Below, piece by piece: positions 45,661 through 54,806 of a stretch of DNA of 64,000 nt. How positions within the stretch are numbered: position 1 is the stretch's first letter; every line of letters starts with the position of its first letter. The stretch comes from Rhodococcus sp. ARC_M5 (GTDB lineage: Bacteria; Actinomycetota; Actinomycetes; Mycobacteriales; Mycobacteriaceae): positions 62,001-126,000 of the forward strand of contig NZ_JALGQE010000007.1 in assembly GCF_022810405.1 (NCBI RefSeq), in the 5' to 3' direction. A program made the translations under genes and the position numbers. Below the pieces are notes generated by a model that was given only the letters and a program-made list of their open reading frames with translations, did not search any database and was not told where the DNA came from.

Positions 45661-47787
45661 ATGGAGCCCATGACAACGACCACGGAGCCTACGACCGGGA
45701 ACTTGCGCGAGAGCGCCGAGGAGTTGCTGCGCGAACTCGCCGGCCCCGACGCTGTGCTGCGGGAAGACCAGTGGACGGCCATCGAGGCTCTCGTCGTGCA
45801 CCGGCGGCGAGCGCTGGTGGTGCAGCGGACCGGTTGGGGCAAATCGGCTGTCTACTTCATCGCGGCGAAGCTGTTGCGCGCACAGGGCTTGGGGCCGACG
45901 GTGATCGTGTCCCCACTGTTGGCGTTGATGCGCAACCAGGTTGCGTCCGCCGAGCGGGCAGGCGTCCGGGCGGCCACCATCAACTCCGGCAACATGACCG
46001 AATGGGACGACATCCATCAGCAGGTCGCGTCGGGCGACCTCGATGTCCTGCTGGTCAGTCCCGAACGACTGAACAATCCGGATTTTCGCGATCAAGTGCT
46101 GCCGTCCCTTGCCGGGGATGCGGGCCTCGTCGTGGTGGACGAAGCACATTGCGTCTCGGACTGGGGCCACGACTTCCGGCCCGACTATCGACGCATACGA
46201 ACACTGATCGCCGAGTTGCGTGAGGGTATCCCCGTGCTCGCGACCACTGCGACGGCAAACGACCGCGTGGTGAACGACGTCGCCGCACAATTGGGGGTCG
46301 GCGGCGGCGACACGCTTGTCCTGCGCGGCGGGCTCGCGCGAGACTCTCTGCGCATGGCTGTGGTGAAGATCGACAACGCCACCGAACGGGCGGCGTGGCT
46401 CGGCGACCACCTGAAGACGCTGCCGGGGTCGGGCATCATCTACACACTGACGGTATCGGCAGCCAAGGACCTCGCAGCGCTGCTGACCGATCAAGGCCAC
46501 GTCGTGGCGTCGTACACCGGTCAGACGGACCCGACCGAACGCGAGTCTCTGGAGGGCGACCTGCTCGCCAATCGCGTCAAGGCCCTGGTCGCCACCTCCG
46601 CACTGGGCATGGGCTTCGACAAGCCCGATCTCGGATTCGTGGTGCACATGGGAGCACCATCGTCTCCGATTTCGTACTACCAGCAGGTCGGCCGTGCCGG
46701 GCGCGCGACGGAACGCGCCGACGTGGTGCTGCTTCCCGGCCACGAGGACAGGCAGATCTGGAGCTACTTCGCCTCCGTCGCATTCCCTCGCGAACATCTG
46801 GTGCGGCAGGTCATCGATGCCTTGAACACCGACAAGGCCCAGTCGACCCAGGCGCTGGAACCTCTCGTCGAGCTGGGTCGCAGCAGGCTCGAGATGGTGC
46901 TGAAGGTTCTCGACGTCGACGGCGCGGTCAGACGCGTTCGTGGCGGTTGGATGGCGACCGGGGAGCAGTGGACGTACGACGCGGCCCGGTACGAGCGTCT
47001 CGAAGAGGCCAGAGACCGCGAACAGCAGGCAATGATCGACTACCAGGGCACCGACGGCTGCCGGATGGAGTTCTTGCGGAGGCAACTCGACGACCCGGAT
47101 CTGGGCGCACCCGGCAGCGAGTCCGACCGGTGCGGACGGTGCGACAACTGCACGGGTGAGCATTTGTCCGCATCGGTGGATGCGGCCTCCGTCGACTCGG
47201 CGAGGGCACGACTGGATCGGCCCGGCATCGACCTGCAGCCGAGAAAGCAGTGGCCCAGCGGGATGAAGAAGCTCGGCGTCTCGCTCTCGGGCAAGATCGC
47301 CGACCCACACGAACCCGGGCGCGTGCTGGGCCGACTCACCGACCTGGGTTGGGGCAGCCGGCTGCGCGCCCTGCTCGACGCTCCCGATGCTCCGGCCACC
47401 GAGGCGTTGGAGAAGGCGTGCATCACTGTGCTTGCCAACTGGGATTGGAAGGAACGGCCCACCGCCGTTCTCGCTCTCGACTCCCCCACCCATCCTGTGC
47501 TGGTGCGGTCGATCGCCGAGCGGTTGGCGTCCGTCGGAAAATTGAGCGATCTCGGTGTGATGCAGGTCAGGGCGGGTCATCCGCCGGTCTCGGCTGCGAA
47601 TTCGGCGTTTCGCGTCGCCGGGCTGGTGGACTCGTGGGACGTTCCGGACGTATCGTCCGTGACGGGGCCGATTCTGTTGATAGATCTGGTCACCGATACG
47701 GGATGGACGTTCACGTGCGCCAACTCGGCTCTGCGATCTGCCGGTGCACAGGCGGTGCTGCCGTTCGCACTGGCGACACCGAAATAG
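45661..47787 (+). CDS. RecQ-like ATP-dependent DNA helicase
   Basis: This is a superfamily 2 helicase of about 708 residues. Motif I is VVQRTGWGKSAVYFIAA, motif II VVDEAHCVSDWGHDFRPDYRRI, motif III TATANDRVVNDV, motif V/VI ALGMGFDKPDLGFVVHMG and YYQQVGRAGRATERADVVLL, then a zinc-type SDRCGRCDNCTG. The C-terminal 200 residues are less typical and no HRDC domain is obvious. Starts at 45640, 45661 and 45670 are all possible; none has a clear ribosome site. The role is likely DNA repair/recombination. It stands alone between the ribokinase and ectoine genes. Confidence 0.85.
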   Translation: MEPMTTTTEPTTGNLRESAEELLRELAGPDAVLREDQWTAIEALVVHRRRALVVQRTGWGKSAVYFIAAKLLRAQGLGPTVIVSPLLALMRNQVASAERAGVRAATINSGNMTEWDDIHQQVASGDLDVLLVSPERLNNPDFRDQVLPSLAGDAGLVVVDEAHCVSDWGHDFRPDYRRIRTLIAELREGIPVLATTATANDRVVNDVAAQLGVGGGDTLVLRGGLARDSLRMAVVKIDNATERAAWLGDHLKTLPGSGIIYTLTVSAAKDLAALLTDQGHVVASYTGQTDPTERESLEGDLLANRVKALVATSALGMGFDKPDLGFVVHMGAPSSPISYYQQVGRAGRATERADVVLLPGHEDRQIWSYFASVAFPREHLVRQVIDALNTDKAQSTQALEPLVELGRSRLEMVLKVLDVDGAVRRVRGGWMATGEQWTYDAARYERLEEARDREQQAMIDYQGTDGCRMEFLRRQLDDPDLGAPGSESDRCGRCDNCTGEHLSASVDAASVDSARARLDRPGIDLQPRKQWPSGMKKLGVSLSGKIADPHEPGRVLGRLTDLGWGSRLRALLDAPDAPATEALEKACITVLANWDWKERPTAVLALDSPTHPVLVRSIAERLASVGKLSDLGVMQVRAGHPPVSAANSAFRVAGLVDSWDVPDVSSVTGPILLIDLVTDTGWTFTCANSALRSAGAQAVLPFALATPK

Positions 47788-47850
47788 CGGCTCGCGGGAA
47801 GCACGTGGTTTGAATTTCGTGAATGCGGGTACAGCCAGCCGGGTCACAAC

Positions 47851-47870
47851 AATGTGACCATCATCACATT
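47851..47870. promoter_or_regulatory. CRP/GlxR-type palindrome upstream of ectAB
   Basis: AATGTGACCATCATCACATT is a perfect 7-bp inverted repeat with a 6-bp spacer and matches the TGTGA-N6-TCACA pattern of CRP-family regulators (GlxR/Rv3676 in actinobacteria). It is about 100 bp before the chosen ectAB start. Confidence 0.6.
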
Positions 47871-47963
47871 CGGCGGTTAACCTGGGGATGCATGTCCGAT
47901 TCGGAGGTCGATTTCCGAGCACGCTCGATATGCCACGACGACCTTGTTACGTTTGTATTTCCC

Positions 47964-49790
47964 ATGAAGCCCGCATTGCTGAGAAGTACCCCAGTCACTG
48001 CGCCGGACGCAGTGAAGTTTCGTAAGCCACAGATCTCCGACGGAGTCCGGCTTTGGGAGATCGCAAGAGATTCGCGAGTTCTGGACCTCAACTCCAGCTA
48101 CTCGTACGTGTTGTGGTGCCGCGATTTCGCGGCCACCACCGTCGTATCCGACATCGACGGCCGCGCAGTCGGTTTCGTCACCGGATACATCCGCCAGGAC
48201 GCCCCCCGCACACTGTTCGTGTGGCAGGTCGCCGTGGATGCGGACCAGCGTGGCAAGGGACTTGCCGGTCGCATGCTGATGGAGCTGCTCGACCGCCTCG
48301 AGCCACAGGGCATCACGCATCTGGAGACGACGATCAGCCCGGACAACGAAGCGTCCATCGCAACCTTCACGAGCCTCGCTCGCAAGCGAGGCACCGACAT
48401 CGTCAGGTCGGATTTGTTCGCGCCCAACGATTTCCCTGATAGCCACGAAGCCGAGGAGCTCTACACAGTAGGCCCCGACGCGTCGCGGAATTACGAAAGG
48501 AACAAGCAGAACATGACCGAAAAGAACACCGTGACAACAGAGAAGCCCGATGTATTCGAGACCGTCGAGTCCGGCGTACGCAGCTACAGCCGCCAGTGGC
48601 CCGCCGTGTTCTCCACCGCGAAGAACTCGGTGATCACCGACGAGGACGGCAACGACTACCTCGACTTCTTCGGTGGCGCAGGCGCACTCAACTACGGCCA
48701 CAACAACGACATGATCAAGAGCGCGTTGGTGGACTACATCACCAGCGACGGCATCACGCACGGTCTCGACATGTCGACCGTTGCCAAGCGTGAGTTCCTC
48801 GAGTCGTTCAAGAAGAACATCCTCGACCCCCGCGGCTTGGACTACAAGGTTCAGTTCCCGGGACCGACGGGCACCAACACCGTCGAGGCGGCACTGAAGT
48901 TGGCCCGCAAGGTCACCGGCCGCGAGGCAATCATCAACTTCACCAATGCATTCCACGGCATGACACTCGGCGCGCTGTCGGTCACCGGCAACTCGATGAA
49001 GCGAGCTGGCGCCGGAATCCCGTTGGTGCACACCACCCCGATGCCGTACGACAACTACTTCGGCGGCGTCACCGAGGATTTCCAGTGGTTCGAGCGAGTT
49101 CTCGACGACTCCGGCAGCGGCTTCAACCGCCCGGCTGCAGTGATCGTGGAGACCATCCAGGGCGAGGGCGGCATCAACGTCGCGCGTCCCGAGTGGCTGC
49201 GCGCGCTGGCCGAGCTCTGCTCGCGACGCGAGATCCTGCTGATCGTCGACGACGTCCAGATGGGCTGCGGCCGTACCGGGCAGTTCTTCTCGTTCGAGGA
49301 AGCCGGCATCACCCCGGACATCGTCACGCTGTCCAAGTCCATCGGCGGCTACGGCATGCCGTTGGCGCTGACTCTGTTCAAGCCCGAGCTCGACGTCTGG
49401 TCGCCCGGTGAGCACAACGGAACTTTCCGCGGGTTCAATCCGTCGTTCGTCACGGCCAAGGCAGCTATCGACCACTACTGGTCCGACGATGCCTTCGAGA
49501 AGGAAATTCTCACCAAGGGCGAGCACATCCAGGATCGATTCATCAAGCTCTGCGCCAAGTTCGACGGCATCTCGACCCGCGGTCGCGGCATGGTCCAGGC
49601 CCTGGTGTTCGACGACGCCGAGATGGCAGGCAAGGTGTCTCAGCTGTGCTACGACGAGCGACTGCTCGTCGAGACTGCAGGACCGAAGGACGAGGTCGTC
49701 AAGCTGCTCCCACCGTTGACCACGACGATGGACGAGCTCGACCGCGGTCTGGATGTCATCGAGAGCGCCGTCACCAAGGTGCTTTCCTGA
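47964..49790 (+). CDS. Fused EctA-EctB: diaminobutyrate acetyltransferase and aminotransferase
   Basis: A single frame of 608 codons joins two ectoine enzymes that are normally separate. Residues ~1-170 are the GNAT acetyltransferase EctA (DLNSSYSYVLWCRDFA, VWQVAVDADQRGKGLAGRML, HLETTISPDNEASIATF). Residues ~184-608 are the class III aminotransferase EctB (VFETVESGVRSYSRQWPAVF, FPGPTGTNTVEAALKLARK, DDVQMGCGRTGQFF, PLP-lysine TLSKSIGGYGMPLAL). No stop lies between them: the EctA end (EELYTVGP) runs through about 14 residues into the EctB Met at 48513. The first half is not certain to start at ATG 47964: ATG 47892 (24 codons up) has a TAACCT -10-like box 8 bp before it. Together with EctC these make ectoine from aspartate semialdehyde. 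Confidence 0.85.
   Translation: MKPALLRSTPVTAPDAVKFRKPQISDGVRLWEIARDSRVLDLNSSYSYVLWCRDFAATTVVSDIDGRAVGFVTGYIRQDAPRTLFVWQVAVDADQRGKGLAGRMLMELLDRLEPQGITHLETTISPDNEASIATFTSLARKRGTDIVRSDLFAPNDFPDSHEAEELYTVGPDASRNYERNKQNMTEKNTVTTEKPDVFETVESGVRSYSRQWPAVFSTAKNSVITDEDGNDYLDFFGGAGALNYGHNNDMIKSALVDYITSDGITHGLDMSTVAKREFLESFKKNILDPRGLDYKVQFPGPTGTNTVEAALKLARKVTGREAIINFTNAFHGMTLGALSVTGNSMKRAGAGIPLVHTTPMPYDNYFGGVTEDFQWFERVLDDSGSGFNRPAAVIVETIQGEGGINVARPEWLRALAELCSRREILLIVDDVQMGCGRTGQFFSFEEAGITPDIVTLSKSIGGYGMPLALTLFKPELDVWSPGEHNGTFRGFNPSFVTAKAAIDHYWSDDAFEKEILTKGEHIQDRFIKLCAKFDGISTRGRGMVQALVFDDAEMAGKVSQLCYDERLLVETAGPKDEVVKLLPPLTTTMDELDRGLDVIESAVTKVLS
48498..48515 (+). promoter_or_regulatory. Internal ribosome binding site and ATG for EctB
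   Basis: AAGGAAC lies about 10 nt before ATG 48513 inside the fused frame. An independent 425-residue EctB could still be made from here, so the fused product and free EctB may coexist. Confidence 0.6.
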
Positions 49791-49830
49791 CGGCCCGTCC
49801 GCACCAACCGACATCGAAGGAGGACATCGT

Positions 49831-50229
49831 ATGATCGTTCGCACCACACAGGAGATCACCGGTACCGATCGCGACATCGAGAGCGAAGACGGTAACTGGC
49901 GCAGCAAGAGAATCATTCTCGGCGGCGACAAGGTCGGCTTCTCGTTCCACGAGACGACGATCCAGGCCGGCACGGTGAACAACTTCCACTACGCCAACCA
50001 CGTCGAGGCCGTCTGGCTGATCGAAGGCGAAGGAACGCTCACCGACCGCGAGACCGGCGAGACCTACGAGCTCGGTGCGGGATCGATGTACCTGCTCAAC
50101 GGACACGAACGCCACACCGTCGAGCCGCGTACCAAAATGCGCATGCTCTGCGTGTTCAACCCTCCCGTCGTCGGCAACGAGACACACGACGAGAATGGCG
50201 TGTACCCCCTCGTAGAGGTACCCGCGTAA
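49831..50229 (+). CDS. ectC: L-ectoine synthase
   Basis: The 132-residue cupin enzyme cyclises N-gamma-acetyl-diaminobutyrate to ectoine. It matches EctC: MIVRTTQEITGTDRDIESED, GNWRSKRIILGGDKVGFSFH, TVNNFHYANHVEAVWLIEGE and a cupin motif GSMYLLNGHERHTVEP, ending FNPPVVGNETHDENGVYPLV. It starts 40 bp after ectB with a strong GAAGGAGGA. No ectD (hydroxylase) or ask_ect follows; a strong hairpin ends the operon, so ectoine rather than hydroxyectoine is the expected product. Confidence 0.96.
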   Translation: MIVRTTQEITGTDRDIESEDGNWRSKRIILGGDKVGFSFHETTIQAGTVNNFHYANHVEAVWLIEGEGTLTDRETGETYELGAGSMYLLNGHERHTVEPRTKMRMLCVFNPPVVGNETHDENGVYPLVEVPA

Positions 50230-50242
50230 CAGTCGCACTTCC

Positions 50243-50286
50243 CTCACGGCCCGTACCGATGCTTCCGCGTCGGTGCGGGCCGTGAG
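50243..50286 (+). terminator. Hairpin terminator after ectC
   Basis: CTCACGGCCCG and CGGGCCGTGAG pair, with a further ACCGA/TCGGT segment inside and a loop of about 10 nt, immediately 3' of ectC. Confidence 0.75.
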
Positions 50287-50320
50287 TCGTCGATACGGTG
50301 CTCGTTCCGTGTTCGATCGC

Positions 50321-50326
50321 TATCCT
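50321..50326 (+). promoter_or_regulatory. -10 element of leaderless sirtuin gene
   Basis: TATCCT lies 7 bases before GTG 50334, consistent with a transcript starting at the codon, after the ectC terminator. Confidence 0.4.
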
Positions 50327-50333
50327 GGACGAA

Positions 50334-51200
50334 GTGAATACATCCACTGTGTCCGCGGCACTGTACGAGCAACTGACGTCTGTGCTCGACGGCAGAACGG
50401 TCACCGTCATCAGCGGTGCGGGGATGTCCACCGATTCGGGGATCCCCGATTACCGCGGGCCACAATCACCACCGCGGAACCCGATGACGTTCCAACAGTT
50501 CGTCGGTGACGCCGAATTTCGTCGGCACTACTGGGCCAGAAACCACGTCGGCTGGCGACACATGGACGCAGCGGTGCCCAACGACGGCCACCGGGCACTC
50601 GCCCGACTCGAACGGGCAGGCGTCGTCACCGGCATCATCACCCAGAACGTCGACATGCTGCACACCAAGGCGGGCAGCCGGAACGTCATCGACCTGCACG
50701 GCGTCTACGCCCGAGTTCGCTGCCTGAACTGCGAGCGATTGATCTCGCGCTTCGAGCTCGCCCGACGGCTCGACAGCGTCAACCCCGGTTTCCTCGAGTC
50801 GGTCGCACCGGCGGAGGGCGTCGAGATCGCACCCGACGCCGACGCGATCATCTCGTCGACCGCGCATTTCCGGATGGTCGACTGCGAACACTGTTCGGGC
50901 ATGCTGAAACCCGACATCGTCTACTTCGGTGAGAGCGTTCCCAAGCCGCGTGTCGCCGAGGCCTACGATCTCGTCGACCGTAGCGACGCGCTGCTGGTGC
51001 TCGGATCCTCGCTGACCGTGATGTCGGGCCTACGGTTCGTCAGGCACGCGTCCAAGACTTCCAAGCCCATCGTCATCGTCAATCGCGGTACCACCCGCGG
51101 TGACGAATTCGCTTCTCTCACAATGCATGCCGGCTGCTCGGAGGTGGCAACCGCTCTGGCCGACGACGTCGATCAGGCAGGAACCAGATCGTCCGCGTGA
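50334..51200 (+). CDS. SIR2 family NAD-dependent protein deacylase
   Basis: The 288-residue sirtuin has [18 protein letters not shown] near residue 25, [12 protein letters not shown], catalytic His in [12 protein letters not shown], zinc cysteines CLNC and [14 protein letters not shown] and [11 protein letters not shown]. It removes acyl groups from protein lysines using NAD. An insertion of about 50 residues separates the two zinc pairs. GTG 50334 is chosen from the -10 spacing; GTG 50298 is upstream in frame inside the promoter. The 3' end overlaps convergent proB by 28 bp. Confidence 0.9.
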   Translation: MNTSTVSAALYEQLTSVLDGRTVTVISGAGMSTDSGIPDYRGPQSPPRNPMTFQQFVGDAEFRRHYWARNHVGWRHMDAAVPNDGHRALARLERAGVVTGIITQNVDMLHTKAGSRNVIDLHGVYARVRCLNCERLISRFELARRLDSVNPGFLESVAPAEGVEIAPDADAIISSTAHFRMVDCEHCSGMLKPDIVYFGESVPKPRVAEAYDLVDRSDALLVLGSSLTVMSGLRFVRHASKTSKPIVIVNRGTTRGDEFASLTMHAGCSEVATALADDVDQAGTRSSA

Positions 51201-52303
51201 ACCACCGGGCGCTGTAGCTCCGCGGCCAACTCCCCCGTCGACCGCCCGAGCATCCCGGCCAGCTCACCCGAGTCGTACGCGACAACCCCGCGGGCCACCA
51301 GCGCGCCGACGTGGTCGACGAGCGAGACGACGTCGCCACCGTGGAAGGACCCCGTCACCGACGTGATACCAGCGGACAACAACGACCGGCGCCGCTCCAC
51401 CACCGCACGCACGGCCCCCGCGTCGAGGTGCAGCTCCCCCGCAGCGTCGGCAGCGTGACGAACCCAGAACCTGCGAGCCGACAATCGCGTCGGGCGCGCG
51501 GCGAAAGCAGTGCCCACCTCGGAGGTCGTCAGTGCGTGTTCGGCGTCGGATGCCGCAGCCAGCAGCACAGGAACACCGGCATCGGCCGCGAGACGTGCAG
51601 CGGACAGCTTGGAGGCCATTCCGCCGGTGCCGAGCGCTCCCCCGGATCCCGCGACGACGCCGTCGAGATCCTCGGGGCTGGTCACCTCCGGGATCAGTGT
51701 CGCCTTGCCCTTGCGGGGATCACCGTCGTACAGCCCGTCCACGTCCGAGAGCAGGAACAGTGCGTCCGCGCCGACGAGGTGGGCGACCAGAGCAGCCAGG
51801 CGATCGTTGTCGCCGAACCGGATCTCCGCGGTGGCGACGGTGTCGTTCTCGTTGACGATGGCGACCGCACCGAGCGAGCGCAAACGGTCCAACGTGCGTT
51901 GGGCGTTGCGATGGTTGGTTCGGCGTGCGATGTCCTCGGCGGTCAGCAGTACCTGCCCCACAGTGCGCCCGTACCGGTCGAACGACGAACTCCACGCATG
52001 AACGAGGGCGAGTTGACCGACGCTCGCGGCGGCCTGCTTGGTCGCCAGGTCTCGTGGGCGCTTGGTCAGGCCGAGCGGCGCCATTCCGGCACCGATCGCA
52101 CCGGAGGACACGACCACCACGTCGGTTCCGCTGCGCATCCGAGTCTCGATGGCGTCGGCGAGCAGCTCTAGTCGACCCAGATCCAGACCGGTGTCGAGGC
52201 TGGTGAGCGCCGAGGATCCGATCTTGACCACGATGCGCTTGGCATCGGCGATCGTACGACGGGTATCGGTGAGAGCCTTTGCGGGCGAATCGGATTCACG
52301 CAC
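51173..52303 (-). CDS. proB: Glutamate 5-kinase
   Basis: ProB catalyses the first step of proline synthesis. It is 376 residues: amino-acid kinase domain ([62 protein letters not shown]) followed by a PUA domain ([37 protein letters not shown]). GTG 52303 has GAGG five bases upstream and lies 11 bp after obg. The obg-proB order is conserved in mycobacteria. Confidence 0.94.
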   Translation of the reverse strand: MRESDSPAKALTDTRRTIADAKRIVVKIGSSALTSLDTGLDLGRLELLADAIETRMRSGTDVVVVSSGAIGAGMAPLGLTKRPRDLATKQAAASVGQLALVHAWSSSFDRYGRTVGQVLLTAEDIARRTNHRNAQRTLDRLRSLGAVAIVNENDTVATAEIRFGDNDRLAALVAHLVGADALFLLSDVDGLYDGDPRKGKATLIPEVTSPEDLDGVVAGSGGALGTGGMASKLSAARLAADAGVPVLLAAASDAEHALTTSEVGTAFAARPTRLSARRFWVRHAADAAGELHLDAGAVRAVVERRRSLLSAGITSVTGSFHGGDVVSLVDHVGALVARGVVAYDSGELAGMLGRSTGELAAELQRPVVHADDLVPA

Positions 52304-52314
52304 CGACACCTCGT

Positions 52315-53766
52315 CTACTCCTGTTCGGAATCGAGCCCGCGACGTACCTGGCGGGCATGCTTGCGTTCGGATGCGCCGATGCGCTCGACCTGATCGAGTC
52401 GAGCATCGGTGCCACGTCCTGTCATCGTGATCTCGACACCGGCCGGAGTCTGCGGCTCCCAATCGAACGACACGTCGCCGATGGTGACCGAAGCACCGGG
52501 CTGAGCGCCGGCCTTGATGAGTGCGTCCTCGACACCGAGCCGCGCGAGACGGTCGGCGAGGTAGCCCACGGCCTCGTCGTTGGTGAACTGCGTCTGGCGT
52601 ACCCACCGCTCCGGTCGGGTACCGCGAACGATGAAGCCGTCCGGGATATCCGGATCCTTCACGACCTTGAAGCTGTCGTCGTTCTTGGCAACCGGACGCA
52701 GCACCTGACGCCGCGGCTCGGGGGCCGGATGCGCTGTGCGGTAGTCCTCCACGAGCTTCGCCAGTGCGAACGTCAGGGGCTTGAGACCGGCGCGCGTCAC
52801 CGCGGAGATGGTGAACACGGGCCAGCCACGGGACTCGAATTCGGCGGTCACCATCTCGGCCAGCTCGGCACCCTCGGGAATGTCGGCCTTGTTCAACACC
52901 ACGATGCGGGGGCGGTCGGCAAGATCGCCGAGGCTGGCATCACCGGACAGCGCCGGCTTGTATGCGGCCAGTTCTGCTTCCAGGGCGTCGACGTCGGAGA
53001 TCGGATCGCGGCCGGGATCCAGTGTGGCGCAGTCGACGACGTGCGCGAGAACGGCACATCGTTCGAGGTGACGCAGGAAGTCGAGGCCCAGACCTCGGCC
53101 CTGACTCGCTCCGGGGATCAACCCGGGAACGTCGGCGACGGTGAAGGTGGTGTCGCCGCTGGAGACCACTCCGAGGTTGGGCACCAGTGTGGTGAAGGGG
53201 TAATCGGCGATCTTCGGCTTCGCTGCGGACAGCACCGAGACCAGCGACGACTTACCGGCCGACGGAAAACCGACGAGGCCCACATCGGCGACGGATTTGA
53301 GTTCGAGGACGAGTTCGCGTTCGATGCCCTCTTCGCCGAGCAGCGCGAATCCGGGCGCACGCCGAGCCTTCGATGCGAGAGCTGCGTTGCCGAGGCCACC
53401 GCGGCCGCCTGGAGCGGCGTCGAAACGTGTTCCCTCACCGATCATGTCGGCGAGCACGTTGCCCTTCTTGTCGAGCACGACGGTGCCGTCGGGGACCTTG
53501 AGGATCAGGTCCTCGCCGTTGGCACCCTCCCGGTTGCCACCCATGCCCTGAGTTCCGTTGCCCGCCTTGGCGTGGCTGGAGAAGTGGAAGTCGAGCAGAG
53601 TGTGGACGTTGCTGTCGACGACGAAGACGACTCCGCCGCCCTGGCCGCCGTTACCACCGTCCGGGCCACCGAGAGGCTTGAACTTTTCGCGGTGAACCGA
53701 AGAGCAGCCGTTGCCACCTTTGCCGGCGCTGACGTGCAGCACCACGCGGTCGATGAATCGTGACAT
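52315..53766 (-). CDS. obg: GTPase Obg/CgtA
   Basis: The 483-residue ribosome-assembly GTPase has the glycine-rich Obg domain ([34 protein letters not shown]), the G domain near residue 160 ([44 protein letters not shown]) and a C-terminal OCT domain. The ATG at 53766 has AAGGA upstream. It follows rpmA, separated by a strong terminator, as in rplU-rpmA-obg operons elsewhere. Confidence 0.96.
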   Translation of the reverse strand: MSRFIDRVVLHVSAGKGGNGCSSVHREKFKPLGGPDGGNGGQGGGVVFVVDSNVHTLLDFHFSSHAKAGNGTQGMGGNREGANGEDLILKVPDGTVVLDKKGNVLADMIGEGTRFDAAPGGRGGLGNAALASKARRAPGFALLGEEGIERELVLELKSVADVGLVGFPSAGKSSLVSVLSAAKPKIADYPFTTLVPNLGVVSSGDTTFTVADVPGLIPGASQGRGLGLDFLRHLERCAVLAHVVDCATLDPGRDPISDVDALEAELAAYKPALSGDASLGDLADRPRIVVLNKADIPEGAELAEMVTAEFESRGWPVFTISAVTRAGLKPLTFALAKLVEDYRTAHPAPEPRRQVLRPVAKNDDSFKVVKDPDIPDGFIVRGTRPERWVRQTQFTNDEAVGYLADRLARLGVEDALIKAGAQPGASVTIGDVSFDWEPQTPAGVEITMTGRGTDARLDQVERIGASERKHARQVRRGLDSEQE

Positions 53767-53809
53767 AGCTGTCTTCGATCCTTTCTGGAGAAAAAGCGGG
53801 AGAAAAACG

Positions 53810-53853
53810 CGATAGGGGCGGACCGGTCTCGTGACCCTGGTCCGCCCCTATCG
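53810..53853 (-). terminator. Rho-independent terminator after rpmA
   Basis: A perfect 15-bp stem (CGATAGGGGCGGACC and its complement) with a 14-nt loop. Read on the minus strand it is followed by GCGTTTTTC, a usable U-tract. It separates rplU-rpmA from obg. Confidence 0.85.
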
Positions 53854-53936
53854 GGAGCTGTGAACGTACGCAGTCGATGGTGGGCTCGAGCAGATATCTG
53901 CCGTACCGACCATCGTGAGCGCGAGCTGCAGAAGGA

Positions 53937-54200
53937 CTAGGCCTCTACAGCGACCGGAACGATGTTCACGGTCTTGCGTCCGCGCTTGGCACCGAATTCG
54001 ACTGCGCCCGGGGCCAGTGCGAACAGGGTGTCGTCGCCGCCACGGCCGACGTTGACGCCGGGGTGGAAGTGCGTGCCACGCTGACGAACCAGGATCTCGC
54101 CTGCGCCTACGGTCTGGCCGCCGAAACGCTTGACGCCGAGGCGCTGAGCATTCGAGTCGCGACCGTTACGGGAGCTCGATGCGCCCTTCTTGTGTGCCAT
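53937..54200 (-). CDS. rpmA: 50S ribosomal protein L27
   Basis: The 87-residue L27 reaches the peptidyl-transferase centre. Sequence [20 protein letters not shown] and [21 protein letters not shown] is diagnostic. GAGGAGGGT-type ribosome site upstream of the ATG. It is co-transcribed with rplU. Confidence 0.97.
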   Translation of the reverse strand: MAHKKGASSSRNGRDSNAQRLGVKRFGGQTVGAGEILVRQRGTHFHPGVNVGRGGDDTLFALAPGAVEFGAKRGRKTVNIVPVAVEA

Positions 54201-54259
54201 GTTGCATACCCTCCTCGGGGTGAATCAGCTTGAGAGAACGCGGGTCCGGTGAGACCTGG

Positions 54260-54571
54260 TTACTTGATTCCGGTGACCTTGAGGACAGTGAGCTTCTGCC
54301 TGTGTCCCTGACGCTTGTGGTATCCGGTCTTGTTCTTGAACTTGTGGATGCGGATCTTCGGGCCCTTGGTGTGCTCGACGATCTCACCGGCGACGGAGAT
54401 CTTCGCCAGCTTGTCTGCATCTGTGGTCAGGTCGGATCCGTCTACGACGAGGACCGGAGCAAGCGAGACAGCAGTGCCGGGCGCTCCCTCGATCTTCTCG
54501 ACCTTGACGAGGTCACCAACAGCGACCTTGTACTGCTTTCCGCCGGTCTTGACGATCGCGTACGTTGCCAT
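54260..54571 (-). CDS. rplU: 50S ribosomal protein L21
   Basis: The 103-residue L21 starts [20 protein letters not shown] and ends [24 protein letters not shown] sequence. ATG 54571 is used; the 15 extra in-frame codons upstream do not resemble L21. It is first of rplU-rpmA, with a 59-bp gap to rpmA. The 235 bp between it and rne must hold its promoter; no clear box was found. Confidence 0.97.
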   Translation of the reverse strand: MATYAIVKTGGKQYKVAVGDLVKVEKIEGAPGTAVSLAPVLVVDGSDLTTDADKLAKISVAGEIVEHTKGPKIRIHKFKNKTGYHKRQGHRQKLTVLKVTGIK

Positions 54572-54806
54572 CGGAGGGCTACCCCTTGCTTCTTCGAACT
54601 TGCTCGCGTTGCGCATGGCAACACGACTGGTCTGGTAAAACGTGTTTGCTTGCTCCCTATCGGCCGGCCGGGATGTCGAACATCTCGGCCCGCTCGAGAA
54701 CCGTTGTTTCCTACAGGGCCACTACGGCACAGCAGAACGGTGTCACCGGGAGCGACTTATCAAGGTTACGGCAGGGAGACGGCCAGGGTCAAACTGCCCT
54801 GTTCTG

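Noticed and set aside
44848..47922. 1024-codon minus-strand frame across ribokinase and RecQ genes
   Set aside because: Shadow across two well-supported plus-strand genes; composition typical of antisense high-GC frames.
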